In this document: in pieces, positions 1-8,269 of the stretch | Layout: the number at the start of each line of letters is the position of its first letter | Numbering within the stretch: position 1 is the stretch's first letter | DNA from: Rhodospirillaceae bacterium | GTDB lineage: Bacteria > Pseudomonadota > Alphaproteobacteria > MPNO01 > UBA2964 | Assembly (NCBI GenBank): GCA_002712335.1 | Contig: PATI01000054.1 | Span: 3,209 to 25,891, forward strand | DNA: 22,683 nucleotides | Direction: 5' to 3' | Position numbers and translations under genes: made by a program | The notes under the pieces: generated by a model | What the model was told of the DNA's origin: nothing | Database searches by the model: none | The model's input: only the letters and a program-made list of their open reading frames with translations

Positions 1-638
1 CAGACGGTAGCGAAGTAGAAGCATGTGGTAACGCTACAAGATGCGTGGCCGAAATGATAATCTTAGAACATTCTTTTACTAAAGTGAAAATAGCCACTGT
101 AGCCGGGACATTAGAGGCTGAGAAACTGCCTAATGGATTGATTGCCGTCGATATGGGAGAACCTAATTTTAATTGGGAAGAAATTCCATTGGCAACGGCA
201 GCCGACACTTTATATTTAAACATTCAAGCTGGCGAGTTAAGTAATCCGTCCGCGGTCAATATTGGGAATCCTCATTGTATATTTTTCGTAGAAGACGCTA
301 GCAAAGTGGCGCTTCAACAATTGGGTAAAAATTTAGAACAACATCACCTCTTCCCTGAGAGAGCAAACATTAGCGTTGCAGAAGTTAGGAATAATCAGAG
401 TATATATCTAAGGGTATGGGAACGGGGAGTAGGAATTACAAACGCCTGTGGAACGGCAGCTTGTGCTGCCGCGGTAGCCGCCCATAGACGAAGCCTTACC
501 GAGCGGGATGTTCTGGTGCAACTTGAAGGGGGAAGTCTTAATATCACCTGGAAGACTGATAACCATGTAGTATTGATCGGACCAACAGAAACTAGTTTTC
601 AAGGCTCCTTTAATTCAAAATTAATCAGGGGAGTTTAA
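1..638 (+). CDS. dapF: Diaminopimelate epimerase, 5'-truncated by the window edge
   Basis: This gene makes the cytoplasmic epimerase that converts LL- to meso-diaminopimelate for lysine and peptidoglycan synthesis. The reading frame is open from base 3, giving about 211 residues where the family usually has about 275, so roughly the first quarter lies outside the window. The visible start carries the first catalytic cysteine motif (ACGNATRC, Cys codon at 24-26). The second catalytic cysteine is in NACGTAAC (Cys codon at 447-449). The stop TAA at 636-638 is followed at once by the mtaB ATG, so the two are almost certainly co-transcribed. An internal ATG at 45 is not the true start, because it would remove the first catalytic motif. 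Both active-site cysteines are present and nothing suggests loss of function. Confidence 0.97.
   Translation, partial: DGSEVEACGNATRCVAEMIILEHSFTKVKIATVAGTLEAEKLPNGLIAVDMGEPNFNWEEIPLATAADTLYLNIQAGELSNPSAVNIGNPHCIFFVEDASKVALQQLGKNLEQHHLFPERANISVAEVRNNQSIYLRVWERGVGITNACGTAACAAAVAAHRRSLTERDVLVQLEGGSLNITWKTDNHVVLIGPTETSFQGSFNSKLIRGV
627..633 (+). promoter_or_regulatory. Shine-Dalgarno site of mtaB
   Basis: AGGGGAG lies five bases before the ATG at 639, inside the last codons of dapF. It supports the mtaB start and translational coupling between the two genes. Confidence 0.7.
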
Positions 639-1889
639 ATGGCCGAAACGCAAGTTCTTACATTCGGATGCAGACTAAATGCCTTTGAATCTGAGATAAT
701 ACGTGATCACACAAAAGCTATGAACGTCGAAAACACCATAGTGGTTAATACCTGTGCTGTGACCGCAGAGGCGGAGCGTCAGGCAAAGCAGGCCATACGA
801 CGGGCTAGGAGAAACAACCCCGGGACCAAAATCGTTGTTACCGGCTGCGCCGCGCAGATAAATCCTGATCGATATGAATCAATGGAAGAGGTCGACTTTG
901 TATTAGGAAATGAAGAAAAATTGAAGGGTGAAACTTGGTCAGAAATTAAAAACTTTGAATCCTATACCCAAGTCAGTGACATTATGTCTGTTTCTGAAAC
1001 CTCCACTCAACAGATAAATGGTTTGGAAAATAAAGCGAGAGCGTTTGTTCAAATCCAACAAGGGTGTGACCATCGCTGCACCTTTTGCATTATACCTTTT
1101 GGCAGGGGTCAAAGCCGTTCAACACCAGTAGGAGAGATAGTTCGTCAAGTTCGTCAACTCGTCAAAACTGGTTACAAAGAAGTCATATTCACTGGTGTGG
1201 ATTTAACGGACTACGGCAAAAATTTACCAGGCAAACCAACACTCGGGAATCTGTGCCGCAGGGTTTTAATGCAGGTTCCTGAGCTCCCTCGACTTCGCAT
1301 TTCCTCAGTTGACCCATCAGAGATTGATACGGATCTGTTAAAGGTCATCGCACAAGAACATCGTTTGTTACCTCATTTCCATTTTAGCCTGCAAGCCGGC
1401 GATAACATTATCCTTAAGCGCATGAAACGGCGTCATTGCCGTAATGATGCTATTGAAATCTGCAACCACATTCGTAATTTACGGCCAAACGCAACCTTTG
1501 GAGCTGATCTTATAGCTGGCTTTCCTACCGAAACCCAGGAAATGTTTTCAAATACACTCAAAATAATCGAAGAATGTGACTTAACGCACCTCCATGTATT
1601 TCCCTATTCCGAACGTAATGGCACGCCAGCGGCAAAAATGCCGCCAATACCCCAAAAAGAGAGACGCAGGCGCGCAACTCTTCTCAGGGAAGCTGGTAAA
1701 AGGCGGATGCACAATCTTCTTAAAGATAGCATAGGTAAAGCTGCGAGTGTCCTTGTCGAAAAAAATGGTATAGGACATTGCGAACGCTACTTACCTTTTC
1801 AACTGATTACCCCAGTACAAGATGGAACCTTGATTAGGTGTCTCATAAAAGAAGCGAATGGCGATGTCCTGCAAGCGGAAGAAATATGA
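639..1889 (+). CDS. mtaB: tRNA t6A37 methylthiotransferase MtaB (radical SAM)
   Basis: MtaB adds a methylthio group to N6-threonylcarbamoyladenosine at position 37 of ANN-decoding tRNAs. The 416 residues show the full family layout. The N-terminal UPF0004 domain has its three cluster cysteines in FGCRLN (Cys11), NTCAVT (about 39) and TGCAAQ (about 71). The radical SAM core has CDHRCTFC (Cys143, Cys147, Cys150), binding the SAM-cleaving 4Fe-4S cluster. The last 60 or so residues sit where the TRAM RNA-binding domain is expected. It begins directly after the dapF stop and overlaps the ftsY start by four bases (ATGA), so the three genes form one unit. MiaB and RimO are paralogues; the lengths and the opening QVLTFGCRLN fit MtaB better. 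Confidence 0.93.
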   Translation: MAETQVLTFGCRLNAFESEIIRDHTKAMNVENTIVVNTCAVTAEAERQAKQAIRRARRNNPGTKIVVTGCAAQINPDRYESMEEVDFVLGNEEKLKGETWSEIKNFESYTQVSDIMSVSETSTQQINGLENKARAFVQIQQGCDHRCTFCIIPFGRGQSRSTPVGEIVRQVRQLVKTGYKEVIFTGVDLTDYGKNLPGKPTLGNLCRRVLMQVPELPRLRISSVDPSEIDTDLLKVIAQEHRLLPHFHFSLQAGDNIILKRMKRRHCRNDAIEICNHIRNLRPNATFGADLIAGFPTETQEMFSNTLKIIEECDLTHLHVFPYSERNGTPAAKMPPIPQKERRRRATLLREAGKRRMHNLLKDSIGKAASVLVEKNGIGHCERYLPFQLITPVQDGTLIRCLIKEANGDVLQAEEI

Positions 1890-2818
1890 ATAAAAAGTCT
1901 GGGAGCTGGCTTTTAAAACTAAAATCGGGCCTCGGACGCTCATCGGAGCAGCTTACCGGCAAAATTTCCAAAATACTTTCCAGAAAAAAACTAGACGCCC
2001 AAATGATTGAGGAATTAGAGGATGCACTTATAGCCGCTGACCTTGGTTTATCTACAGCATCTAGACTATCCTCTTCCCTATCAGAGCAAAAATTTGATAA
2101 CGAAATTAGTGATGAAGAAGTCAGACAAATTTTATCAGATAATATAGCAAAAATTTTACAGCCGATTGCAATCCCCCTCGAGATTGATAAACACCTTAAG
2201 CCACATGTTATATTAGTTGTTGGTGTAAACGGCTCCGGTAAAACAACAACCATTGGCAAACTTGCCAAACTGTGGTCTCAAAATGGAAAGAAAGTACTCT
2301 TGGCGGCTGGTGATACATTCCGGGCTGCAGCTGTCGAACAACTTGCTATTTGGGGAGAACGGGCCCGCTGTGATGTTATTTCTGGTGATACAGGCGCCGA
2401 CCCTGCAGGTCTGGCCTACAAAGCATTGGAACAAGCCAAAGCTATGGGAGTTGATATACTTCTTATTGACACTGCGGGCCGACTTCAAAACCGCGAAGAT
2501 TTGATGGGTGAATTATCTAAAATTATTCGTGTGCTGCGTAAACTCGACCCTGATGCGCCTCACACCTGTCTTCAGATACTCGATGCAACGGTCGGACAAA
2601 ATGCACACTCCCAAGTTGAAAATTTTAAGGACATCACAAATGTTAGCGGACTGGTAATGACGAAGCTTGATGGGACAGCGAGGGGCGGTGTAGTGGTAGC
2701 TCTTGCAGAAAGATTTGGACTTCCCATGTATGCCATAGGTGTTGGTGAAGGGGAGGAAGATTTACAACCCTTCGATGCAGAGGCTTTTGCAAAAAATCTT
2801 TTAGGTTTGGACCTTTAA
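1886..2818 (+). CDS. ftsY: Signal recognition particle receptor FtsY
   Basis: FtsY is the SRP receptor GTPase that docks ribosome-SRP complexes at the inner membrane. I start it at the ATG at 1886, which overlaps the mtaB stop (ATGA) and has a GGAAG ahead of it; an in-frame start at 1838 would lie inside mtaB. The 310-residue product is an NG domain with only a short basic N-terminus and no long acidic A domain. GTPase motifs appear in order: GVNGSGKTTT (about 112-121, P-loop), DTFRAAAVEQL, DTAGRLQN, TKLDGTARGG and the closing GVGEGEEDLQPFD. With dapF and mtaB it reproduces a common alphaproteobacterial gene order. Ffh is the closest paralogue, but it is longer and has an M domain that is absent here. 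Confidence 0.96.
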   Translation: MNKKSGSWLLKLKSGLGRSSEQLTGKISKILSRKKLDAQMIEELEDALIAADLGLSTASRLSSSLSEQKFDNEISDEEVRQILSDNIAKILQPIAIPLEIDKHLKPHVILVVGVNGSGKTTTIGKLAKLWSQNGKKVLLAAGDTFRAAAVEQLAIWGERARCDVISGDTGADPAGLAYKALEQAKAMGVDILLIDTAGRLQNREDLMGELSKIIRVLRKLDPDAPHTCLQILDATVGQNAHSQVENFKDITNVSGLVMTKLDGTARGGVVVALAERFGLPMYAIGVGEGEEDLQPFDAEAFAKNLLGLDL

Positions 2819-2985
2819 AGCACATGTTATAAAATCGTTGGTTTAAAATACTTACGATCTTTTTATCGTCCACTAATGTAAGAATTTTATCTGGGATTTT
2901 AGTAATAGCTTTGGTATGAAACTGATAATAATCAAGGGCTATAGCTAAACAACAAATTAAATTAGGCCGAGGAAAAACAGCTCAA

Positions 2986-5316
2986 ATGGATGGTAAAGTA
3001 TTTGGTGGTCGCGTTAAGCGGGTAGAGGACCCAACGTTTTTGCGCGGTCAGGGCCGTTATGTTGACGATATCAAACTGGTGGATATGGTTTCAGCAGCCT
3101 TTGTTCGGAGCCCATTTCCTCATGCGCGACTAAAAGCCATAGACAAATCTAAAGCCGAAGAGATGGCAGGCGTCCACGCTGTTTTTACATTCGAGGATCT
3201 TAAACCACACCTTACAAATAATCGATTACCGGTCGAGTTTCCTGGTGGAGTCCCAAATGCTGAAACCGCTGGTCCTGTAATCATGGTTTTCGATGAAACT
3301 ATGTATGTTGGTGAATGTGTAGCAATAGTCATCGCAGATACCCGCCATATTGCAGAAGATGCTGCCGCATTAGTCGAAGTAGATTGGGAACCCCTCCCAG
3401 CGGTGGGGGATTGCAAGAAAGCTTTAGAGCCCAATGCTCCGACGGTATCAATCCATGTAAACGATAATCTAATGATGGAAATGGTACAAGAGTATGGCGA
3501 TGTGGATAACGTATTTAAATCAGCACCTCATACTTTTCGAGAGGAAATTTGGCAGCATCGCGGCAGCGGTCATCCAATTGAATGCAGGGGTGCTGTTAGC
3601 CGTTATGATCCCATTCAGGATCTTACCACCCTGTGGTCATCGACTCAGATGCCAAATTTAGTACAAGGTTTCATCATAAAGTTGTTGGGTGTGCATGAAG
3701 ACCAGCTTCGAGTAATTACGCCTGATGTTGGAGGTGGTTTTGGTCCAAAATTTGTTTTTTATTCTGAAGAATTAATAGTAGCTCTTTGCTCCAAACTTTG
3801 CGGCCGTCCAATAAAGTGGATAGAAGATCGCCGTGAACATTTCATCTCCACGGTTCAAGAACGTGATCAATATTGGGATGCTGAGATCGCTGTTGATGAT
3901 GATGGTTTAATTCTTGGAGTGCGAGGTACACTAATTCACGACCATGGGGCATATACAATTCAGGGAATAACGCTTCCATACAACGCCGCAGCCTGTATCC
4001 CCGGCCCTTACAAAGTTCCTCACTATAGAATGGAACAAAAGCTAGCATTTACAAATATGATGCCGTGCGCGCCAGTACGCGGCGCTAGTCATCCACAAGG
4101 GACATTCGTTATGGAACGTCTTTTAGACCGTGCTTCATATGAATTAAAAATGGATCGGGCCGACATTCGATTAAAAAATATGATTCCCGGTAATGAAATG
4201 CCTTACGAAAAACCATTAAAAACCAGGGCCGGGGTCAATATTACATACGATTCTGGGGACTTTCCCAAAGCATTAAAAATGGCAATAAATACCTCTGGAT
4301 ATTCAACATTTAAAGATCGACAAAAAACCGCTCTTTCTGAAGGACGTCACCTAGGTATTGGTTTGTCGTTTGGTGTAAAGGGAACTGGCCGAGGACCATT
4401 CGAGACCGCTATCGTCCGTATAGGCACATCGGGGAAAATTTCTGTTTATACCGGAGCTGCTCCTATGGGACAAAGTACCCGTACAATGATGGCTCAGGTT
4501 GTTGCCGAACAGCTCGGTGGTGATATGTCTAATATAGAAGTGATAGCAGGTGATACAGCTCAAATACCCATGGGAATGGGTGGGTTTGGCAGCCGTCAAG
4601 CAATCACTGCAGGGTCTTCCGGCCATATAGCCGCCATAGAGGTTCGTGAAAAAGCATTAAAAGTTGCTGCACATTTGTTGGAAACTTCCGAAGAAGATCT
4701 GGAAATTATTGGTGGAAAAATATGTGTCAAAGGAGTTCCAGACCTATCGATCACGTTGGGCGAAGTCGCTCATGCCGTCGCCGGAACACCTGGTTACGCA
4801 CTGCCAGGGGGTATTACTCCGGGAATGGAATCCACTAAAAATTTCCTGACAGACCCTTTAGCTTATTGTTATGGCGCCCATATTTGCGAGGTTGAAGTTG
4901 ATCCGGAAACGGGCGGAGTCAAAATTCTTAAATACACGATAGTTCATGATTCCGGTACTCTAATTAACCCTATGATCGTCACCGGTCAGGTGCAAGGGGG
5001 TGTTGCTCACGGTATTGGGAATGCAATGTTTGAATGGATGGGCTATGATGAAGATGCCAACCCAGTAACCACAAACTTTGGTGAGTATTTGCTGCCTTCG
5101 GCGCCGGAAATGCCCAACTTTGATATCGAATTCCTCGAGAGTCCCTCCCCATTAAATCCGTTAGGTGTAAAAGGGGCAGGCGAAGGGTCAACTGTTCCTG
5201 CAGCAGCGTCGGTCATATCTGCAATTGAAGATGCTCTAAGACCTTTCAATGCAAAAATCACCGAAGCACCTATAAGTCCTTCACGAATAGTGGATTTGGT
5301 CAAAACAGGTCAATGA
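2986..5316 (+). CDS. Molybdenum hydroxylase large subunit (CoxL/XdhB-like), orphan
   Basis: This is a 776-residue molybdopterin-binding subunit of the xanthine dehydrogenase/aldehyde oxidase/CO dehydrogenase family. A Shine-Dalgarno GAGGAAA (2969-2974 region) precedes the ATG. The N-terminal a/b hammerhead opens with the typical GGRVKRVEDPTFLRGQGRYVDD. The cofactor motif GGGFGPK is at about 249-255, GMGGFGSRQA lies near 530, and the catalytic glutamate sits in GVKGAGEGS (about 727-735). The active-site loop reads CAPVRGASHP (about 360-370). This is neither the AYRCSFR of true aerobic CO dehydrogenase nor the AYRGAGR of form II enzymes, so CO is an unlikely substrate. The CoxM-like FAD and CoxS-like 2Fe-2S subunits that normally adjoin it are absent on both sides. 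The family is certain, but the substrate is unknown. Confidence 0.9.
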   Translation: MDGKVFGGRVKRVEDPTFLRGQGRYVDDIKLVDMVSAAFVRSPFPHARLKAIDKSKAEEMAGVHAVFTFEDLKPHLTNNRLPVEFPGGVPNAETAGPVIMVFDETMYVGECVAIVIADTRHIAEDAAALVEVDWEPLPAVGDCKKALEPNAPTVSIHVNDNLMMEMVQEYGDVDNVFKSAPHTFREEIWQHRGSGHPIECRGAVSRYDPIQDLTTLWSSTQMPNLVQGFIIKLLGVHEDQLRVITPDVGGGFGPKFVFYSEELIVALCSKLCGRPIKWIEDRREHFISTVQERDQYWDAEIAVDDDGLILGVRGTLIHDHGAYTIQGITLPYNAAACIPGPYKVPHYRMEQKLAFTNMMPCAPVRGASHPQGTFVMERLLDRASYELKMDRADIRLKNMIPGNEMPYEKPLKTRAGVNITYDSGDFPKALKMAINTSGYSTFKDRQKTALSEGRHLGIGLSFGVKGTGRGPFETAIVRIGTSGKISVYTGAAPMGQSTRTMMAQVVAEQLGGDMSNIEVIAGDTAQIPMGMGGFGSRQAITAGSSGHIAAIEVREKALKVAAHLLETSEEDLEIIGGKICVKGVPDLSITLGEVAHAVAGTPGYALPGGITPGMESTKNFLTDPLAYCYGAHICEVEVDPETGGVKILKYTIVHDSGTLINPMIVTGQVQGGVAHGIGNAMFEWMGYDEDANPVTTNFGEYLLPSAPEMPNFDIEFLESPSPLNPLGVKGAGEGSTVPAAASVISAIEDALRPFNAKITEAPISPSRIVDLVKTGQ

Positions 5317-5343
5317 TATTAGATAAAGCGAGCGACTTCAGTA

Positions 5344-5685
5344 TCAATCAAATGATTTGAGTCTTTCTTTAGGCGGAACAATATCTGTAACCAAATCCCT
5401 AATCAGACCTTTATTGGCTAGCGGTTCTATTGTCACAACGCCAGTATTTAATCTTGCAGTACAGGCATAATTGACCTTTCCATCAACTAATACCATACAC
5501 TCTTTGCAAGCATTAGCGCTTACACATGAATACCGGAACGCCAATGATGGATCTCTATTCTCACGAACCCAAACTAGTGCGTCAAGTACAGAGGCTCCAT
5601 CTTCATGGGGAACCTCAAATTCATCGTAACGAGGGTCCTCACCATTAGAACCACGATAAATAATAAGTTTTGTTATTTGTGTCAT
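5344..5685 (-). CDS. Stand-alone 2Fe-2S protein resembling the N-terminal half of SdhB/FrdB
   Basis: The 113-residue protein matches only the plant-ferredoxin-type N-terminal domain of succinate dehydrogenase/fumarate reductase iron-sulfur subunits. The FRYSC...ACKEC motif and later cysteine give ligands Cys54, Cys60, Cys63 and Cys75. Spacing is C-x5-C-x2-C-x11-C, one residue longer in the first gap than usual. It ends at the IRDLVTD boundary where a full subunit (about 240 residues) would go on into the 3Fe-4S/4Fe-4S domain. Only 27 bases separate it from the convergent gene, and they hold no remnant of that domain, so it looks naturally short. Its ATG overlaps the flavoprotein stop (ATGA), implying coupled translation. 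It probably carries electrons to or from that flavoprotein. No membrane anchor subunit is nearby. Confidence 0.85.
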   Translation of the reverse strand: MTQITKLIIYRGSNGEDPRYDEFEVPHEDGASVLDALVWVRENRDPSLAFRYSCVSANACKECMVLVDGKVNYACTARLNTGVVTIEPLANKGLIRDLVTDIVPPKERLKSFD

Positions 5686-7400
5686 ATGTCGGCAAAACGC
5701 TTTTCTTCAAGAGTATAGCTAAATCTCGGTACTTCCGCCCATCCGGTAATAATTTCTTCATCTCGTAGCTCAAGAACCTGATTTTTCTCAAAATCAGGCG
5801 ACGCCTCTGGAATGTCCTCTCTTTGATGGGCACCCCTACTTTCCGTACGATTTATAGCAGACAAAGTAACAGACTCCGCACAAAGAAGACCTGCACGAAG
5901 TTCATACCAGTCTAATAGTGCCTGATTAAAGGGTTTATCGTCAGGAATAAAAACTCTATCTAAATCCTGTGTTCGCATTTCACGTATTCGAGCCAAACCT
6001 TGTTTAAGTTTTTCAGCGGTTCTAAAAAGTCCAACTTTTTCCCACATTAACTCCTGCAATTCGGTCATCAGAGCTGTTGGACTAGGTTCGGAAAGTTTAT
6101 TGGATTGAAGCCTCGGTGATATTCCAGAAAGAATACCCTTAGCTGCGTCTTCTTCAATTGGAACACGTTTTTTTAATTTGGAATACTGAGCACCAAATCG
6201 ACCAGCGCGCTCACCGAAAACAAATGCCTCTGGAATGGCATTACCGGAAAGCCGGGTCGCACCATTTGCTCCACCCACTGCTTCACCCGCAGCATATAAG
6301 CCCGGCACCCTCGTCTTCATTTCATTATCCACGCGTATTCCACCCATATGATAATGGGCAATAGGTGAAACTTCGATAGGGGATTTCTGTAGATCTATTC
6401 CATTTTTGGCAAGACGACCAATCATTGGTCCGAATTTTTCTTTCATTACGTCTTCGTCAATGTGCTCAAAACTCAACCAAACCCCACCATGCGGTGATCC
6501 GCGTCCCTGTTCAACCTCTTTATATATTGCATAAGACGCGACATCCCTTCTTGCAGTATAAGTACCGCCATCTGAGGCACCATAATTGTGAATGAATTCT
6601 TCAAAATCACCATTGAGTAATCTGCCCCCGACTTTATATCGAAAGGGGTCCCACATGATAGGATCCATCCCTACCATTCGAGGGGCAAGGTGCCCAATCG
6701 GAAAAAATTGTACAAACTCCATATCGATTAGCTCTGCCCCTGCCCGCAGCGCCATCGAATAAGCTTCACCACCCATATTAATTGAAGCGCTGTTTCTTTT
6801 ATAAAGCCGCGTCAATCCTCCTGCCGCTAAGATAATTGCAGATGCCTCAATTATAACGGTCTCGCCACTCTCAACATCAATTGCCACAGCACCGACTGCC
6901 TCTTCGTCCTGCAACACAATCTCAATGACAGCCAATCCGCTTGCTCGCCTTATACCGGTGCGTTGAGCCACTTCACCTCTCAATGCACGAGCAACTGCAG
7001 GGCCGGTATTTAAATAATCAACATACACACATCGCTTAAGACCATGTCCGGGAGCGTGAACCTGTGTCATGCGTCCATCTACCCGTGCCCAACCAACTTT
7101 CCAATCATCCATTTGGTGAATCCTAGAAACCGATTCTTCGCAAAGGATTGCGGAGAGTTCTTCGTTACATAACCCATGACCAGCCTCAATTGTATCAGAC
7201 AAATGGTGTGTCCAATGATCGGGCTCTTCGTGGCCAACTGCTGATGCCACCGTCATTTGTGCCATCACGGTCGCACCACCACGACTAATTAAGCTTTTGT
7301 CGGCTAGAATGACGTCTACTCCATCACGAGCGGCTGCAACCGCCGCATACATTCCAGCGCCACCGGCTCCTATTACAAAAACATCCGTTGATATTTTCAT
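5682..7400 (-). CDS. FAD-binding oxidoreductase, fumarate reductase/succinate dehydrogenase flavoprotein type
   Basis: This 572-residue flavoprotein belongs to the SdhA/FrdA/AprA/NadB superfamily. The Rossmann FAD motif GAGGAGMYAA is at 11-20. The following segment is SRGGATVMAQ (39-48), which lacks the histidine that covalently holds FAD in SdhA, so FAD is probably bound non-covalently. HYHMGG (about 349-354), ATRLSGNAIPEA (about 381-392) and TARRDVA (about 281-287) keep the substrate-site histidine and arginines of the family. The usual QFHPTG reads QFFPIG (about 225), so one dicarboxylate-binding histidine is replaced by Phe. The C-terminal helical domain is present. It is the first gene of a two-gene unit with the small 2Fe-2S protein. 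The substrate may not be succinate or fumarate. Confidence 0.85.
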   Translation of the reverse strand: MKISTDVFVIGAGGAGMYAAVAAARDGVDVILADKSLISRGGATVMAQMTVASAVGHEEPDHWTHHLSDTIEAGHGLCNEELSAILCEESVSRIHQMDDWKVGWARVDGRMTQVHAPGHGLKRCVYVDYLNTGPAVARALRGEVAQRTGIRRASGLAVIEIVLQDEEAVGAVAIDVESGETVIIEASAIILAAGGLTRLYKRNSASINMGGEAYSMALRAGAELIDMEFVQFFPIGHLAPRMVGMDPIMWDPFRYKVGGRLLNGDFEEFIHNYGASDGGTYTARRDVASYAIYKEVEQGRGSPHGGVWLSFEHIDEDVMKEKFGPMIGRLAKNGIDLQKSPIEVSPIAHYHMGGIRVDNEMKTRVPGLYAAGEAVGGANGATRLSGNAIPEAFVFGERAGRFGAQYSKLKKRVPIEEDAAKGILSGISPRLQSNKLSEPSPTALMTELQELMWEKVGLFRTAEKLKQGLARIREMRTQDLDRVFIPDDKPFNQALLDWYELRAGLLCAESVTLSAINRTESRGAHQREDIPEASPDFEKNQVLELRDEEIITGWAEVPRFSYTLEEKRFADI

Positions 7401-7527
7401 TGTTAAATTTTTATCCCAAAATTCCGTTCGCGTTTATACACTGGAAACCATTTATTAACCAGCACTAGAGCTTGCGCCAAACCGACCCGCTCGATAGTTT
7501 TATAAATATTCCTTGAGGAGAGTAAAT
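7401..7527. promoter_or_regulatory. Divergent intergenic region, presumed promoters
   Basis: This AT-rich stretch of 127 bases separates the leftward flavoprotein gene from the rightward ExxH protein gene, so both promoters should lie here. I cannot see a convincing -35/-10 pair. TATAAA at 7501-7506 is the best-looking -10 element but has no well-spaced partner. Confidence 0.4.
7515..7520 (+). promoter_or_regulatory. Shine-Dalgarno site fixing the start at 7528
   Basis: GAGGAG lies seven bases before the ATG at 7528. A possible TTG start at 7513 overlaps this site, so the ATG is chosen. Confidence 0.7.
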
Positions 7528-8268
7528 ATGAATTTCACGATGCAACAACTTATAAATATCGGAACGCCCTACTGGGATGCTGAGGCAGAGATTGCACGAA
7601 AATTTTATAAGACTGCTCAACGAAATGATCACGCATTTTATTTACGAGCCCAGTTATGGAAAGAACTTAATCCTGTAGATGGTTTTTTTAACGGGTTACA
7701 CAAGGAGTTAACCCGAGCTGCCGCTTTATTCCCGAAGGTTGGTAAAACTATAGATCGACACGATTATCTATTTCTACTGGACCAACTTGTTTCAGAGTAT
7801 AATCACTTTGTTTTGCTTGCTGATGTTTTAGAACATGTTCAAGGTCGAAAACTTTCAAAACGAGATTTAAAACAACTTCCACAAGAGAAAATACTAGGTG
7901 ACATACGACGCCACTACGTAAACAAGGGCGGAAAAATTGGAAGGGCTGCAGTTGGTATAACGGAAGGAGGAGGCACAGCTTTATTCAGAGTCGGAAAAAA
8001 TTTGAAAGGAAGCAAAATTAACCAAATGACCGCCAAGGCTATGAAAGTTATTTGGGAAGATGAAAAAGATCATTATATGGTACAAGCACAAATAGCCGCA
8101 AAAATAATTAAAACTAAATCAGATATGAATAAAATGAGAGAGGCAATGTTAGAGGTCAGCTTACAAAGGGTTTGGATGCGGAATGAAATGTTTCAAAACC
8201 CAATGACAAAGGAAGAAGTTGAAAATTATATTGATCGGCGAAAAAGATCTATCGAAAAGAATTTTTAA
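7528..8268 (+). CDS. Unrecognised 246-residue protein with two ExxH motifs; possible ferritin-like di-iron protein
   Basis: I do not recognise this gene by name. The product is predicted mostly helical and soluble, with no signal peptide or membrane segment. Two ExxH motifs stand out, EYNH (90-93) and EKDH (179-182), about 89 residues apart. Other glutamates that could complete a site are Glu60 (HKELTR) and Glu146 (GITEGGGTALF). One E plus one ExxH, repeated, is the signature of four-helix di-iron carboxylate proteins, so a ferritin-like oxygenase or oxidase is possible; this is inference. The C-terminal third is rich in Lys, Arg and Glu. It diverges from the flavoprotein gene and converges on pgk with one base between stop codons. 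An alternative is a helical protein of another kind, with the motifs arising by chance. Confidence 0.75.
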   Translation: MNFTMQQLINIGTPYWDAEAEIARKFYKTAQRNDHAFYLRAQLWKELNPVDGFFNGLHKELTRAAALFPKVGKTIDRHDYLFLLDQLVSEYNHFVLLADVLEHVQGRKLSKRDLKQLPQEKILGDIRRHYVNKGGKIGRAAVGITEGGGTALFRVGKNLKGSKINQMTAKAMKVIWEDEKDHYMVQAQIAAKIIKTKSDMNKMREAMLEVSLQRVWMRNEMFQNPMTKEEVENYIDRRKRSIEKNF

Positions 8269-8269
8269 A

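Noticed and set aside
2854..2869. Inverted repeat after ftsY resembling a terminator
   Set aside because: The stem is only five base pairs (ACGAT/ATCGT) around a six-base loop and is not followed by a T run, so it is too weak to call.
2986..5316. Aerobic CO dehydrogenase large subunit (coxL)
   Set aside because: The CO-specific AYRCSFR loop is absent and the coxM and coxS partners are missing.
5344..5685. Frameshifted remnant of a full-length SdhB
   Set aside because: Only 27 bases separate its stop from the convergent gene and they encode no cysteine-rich remainder, so a domain-boundary end is the better reading.
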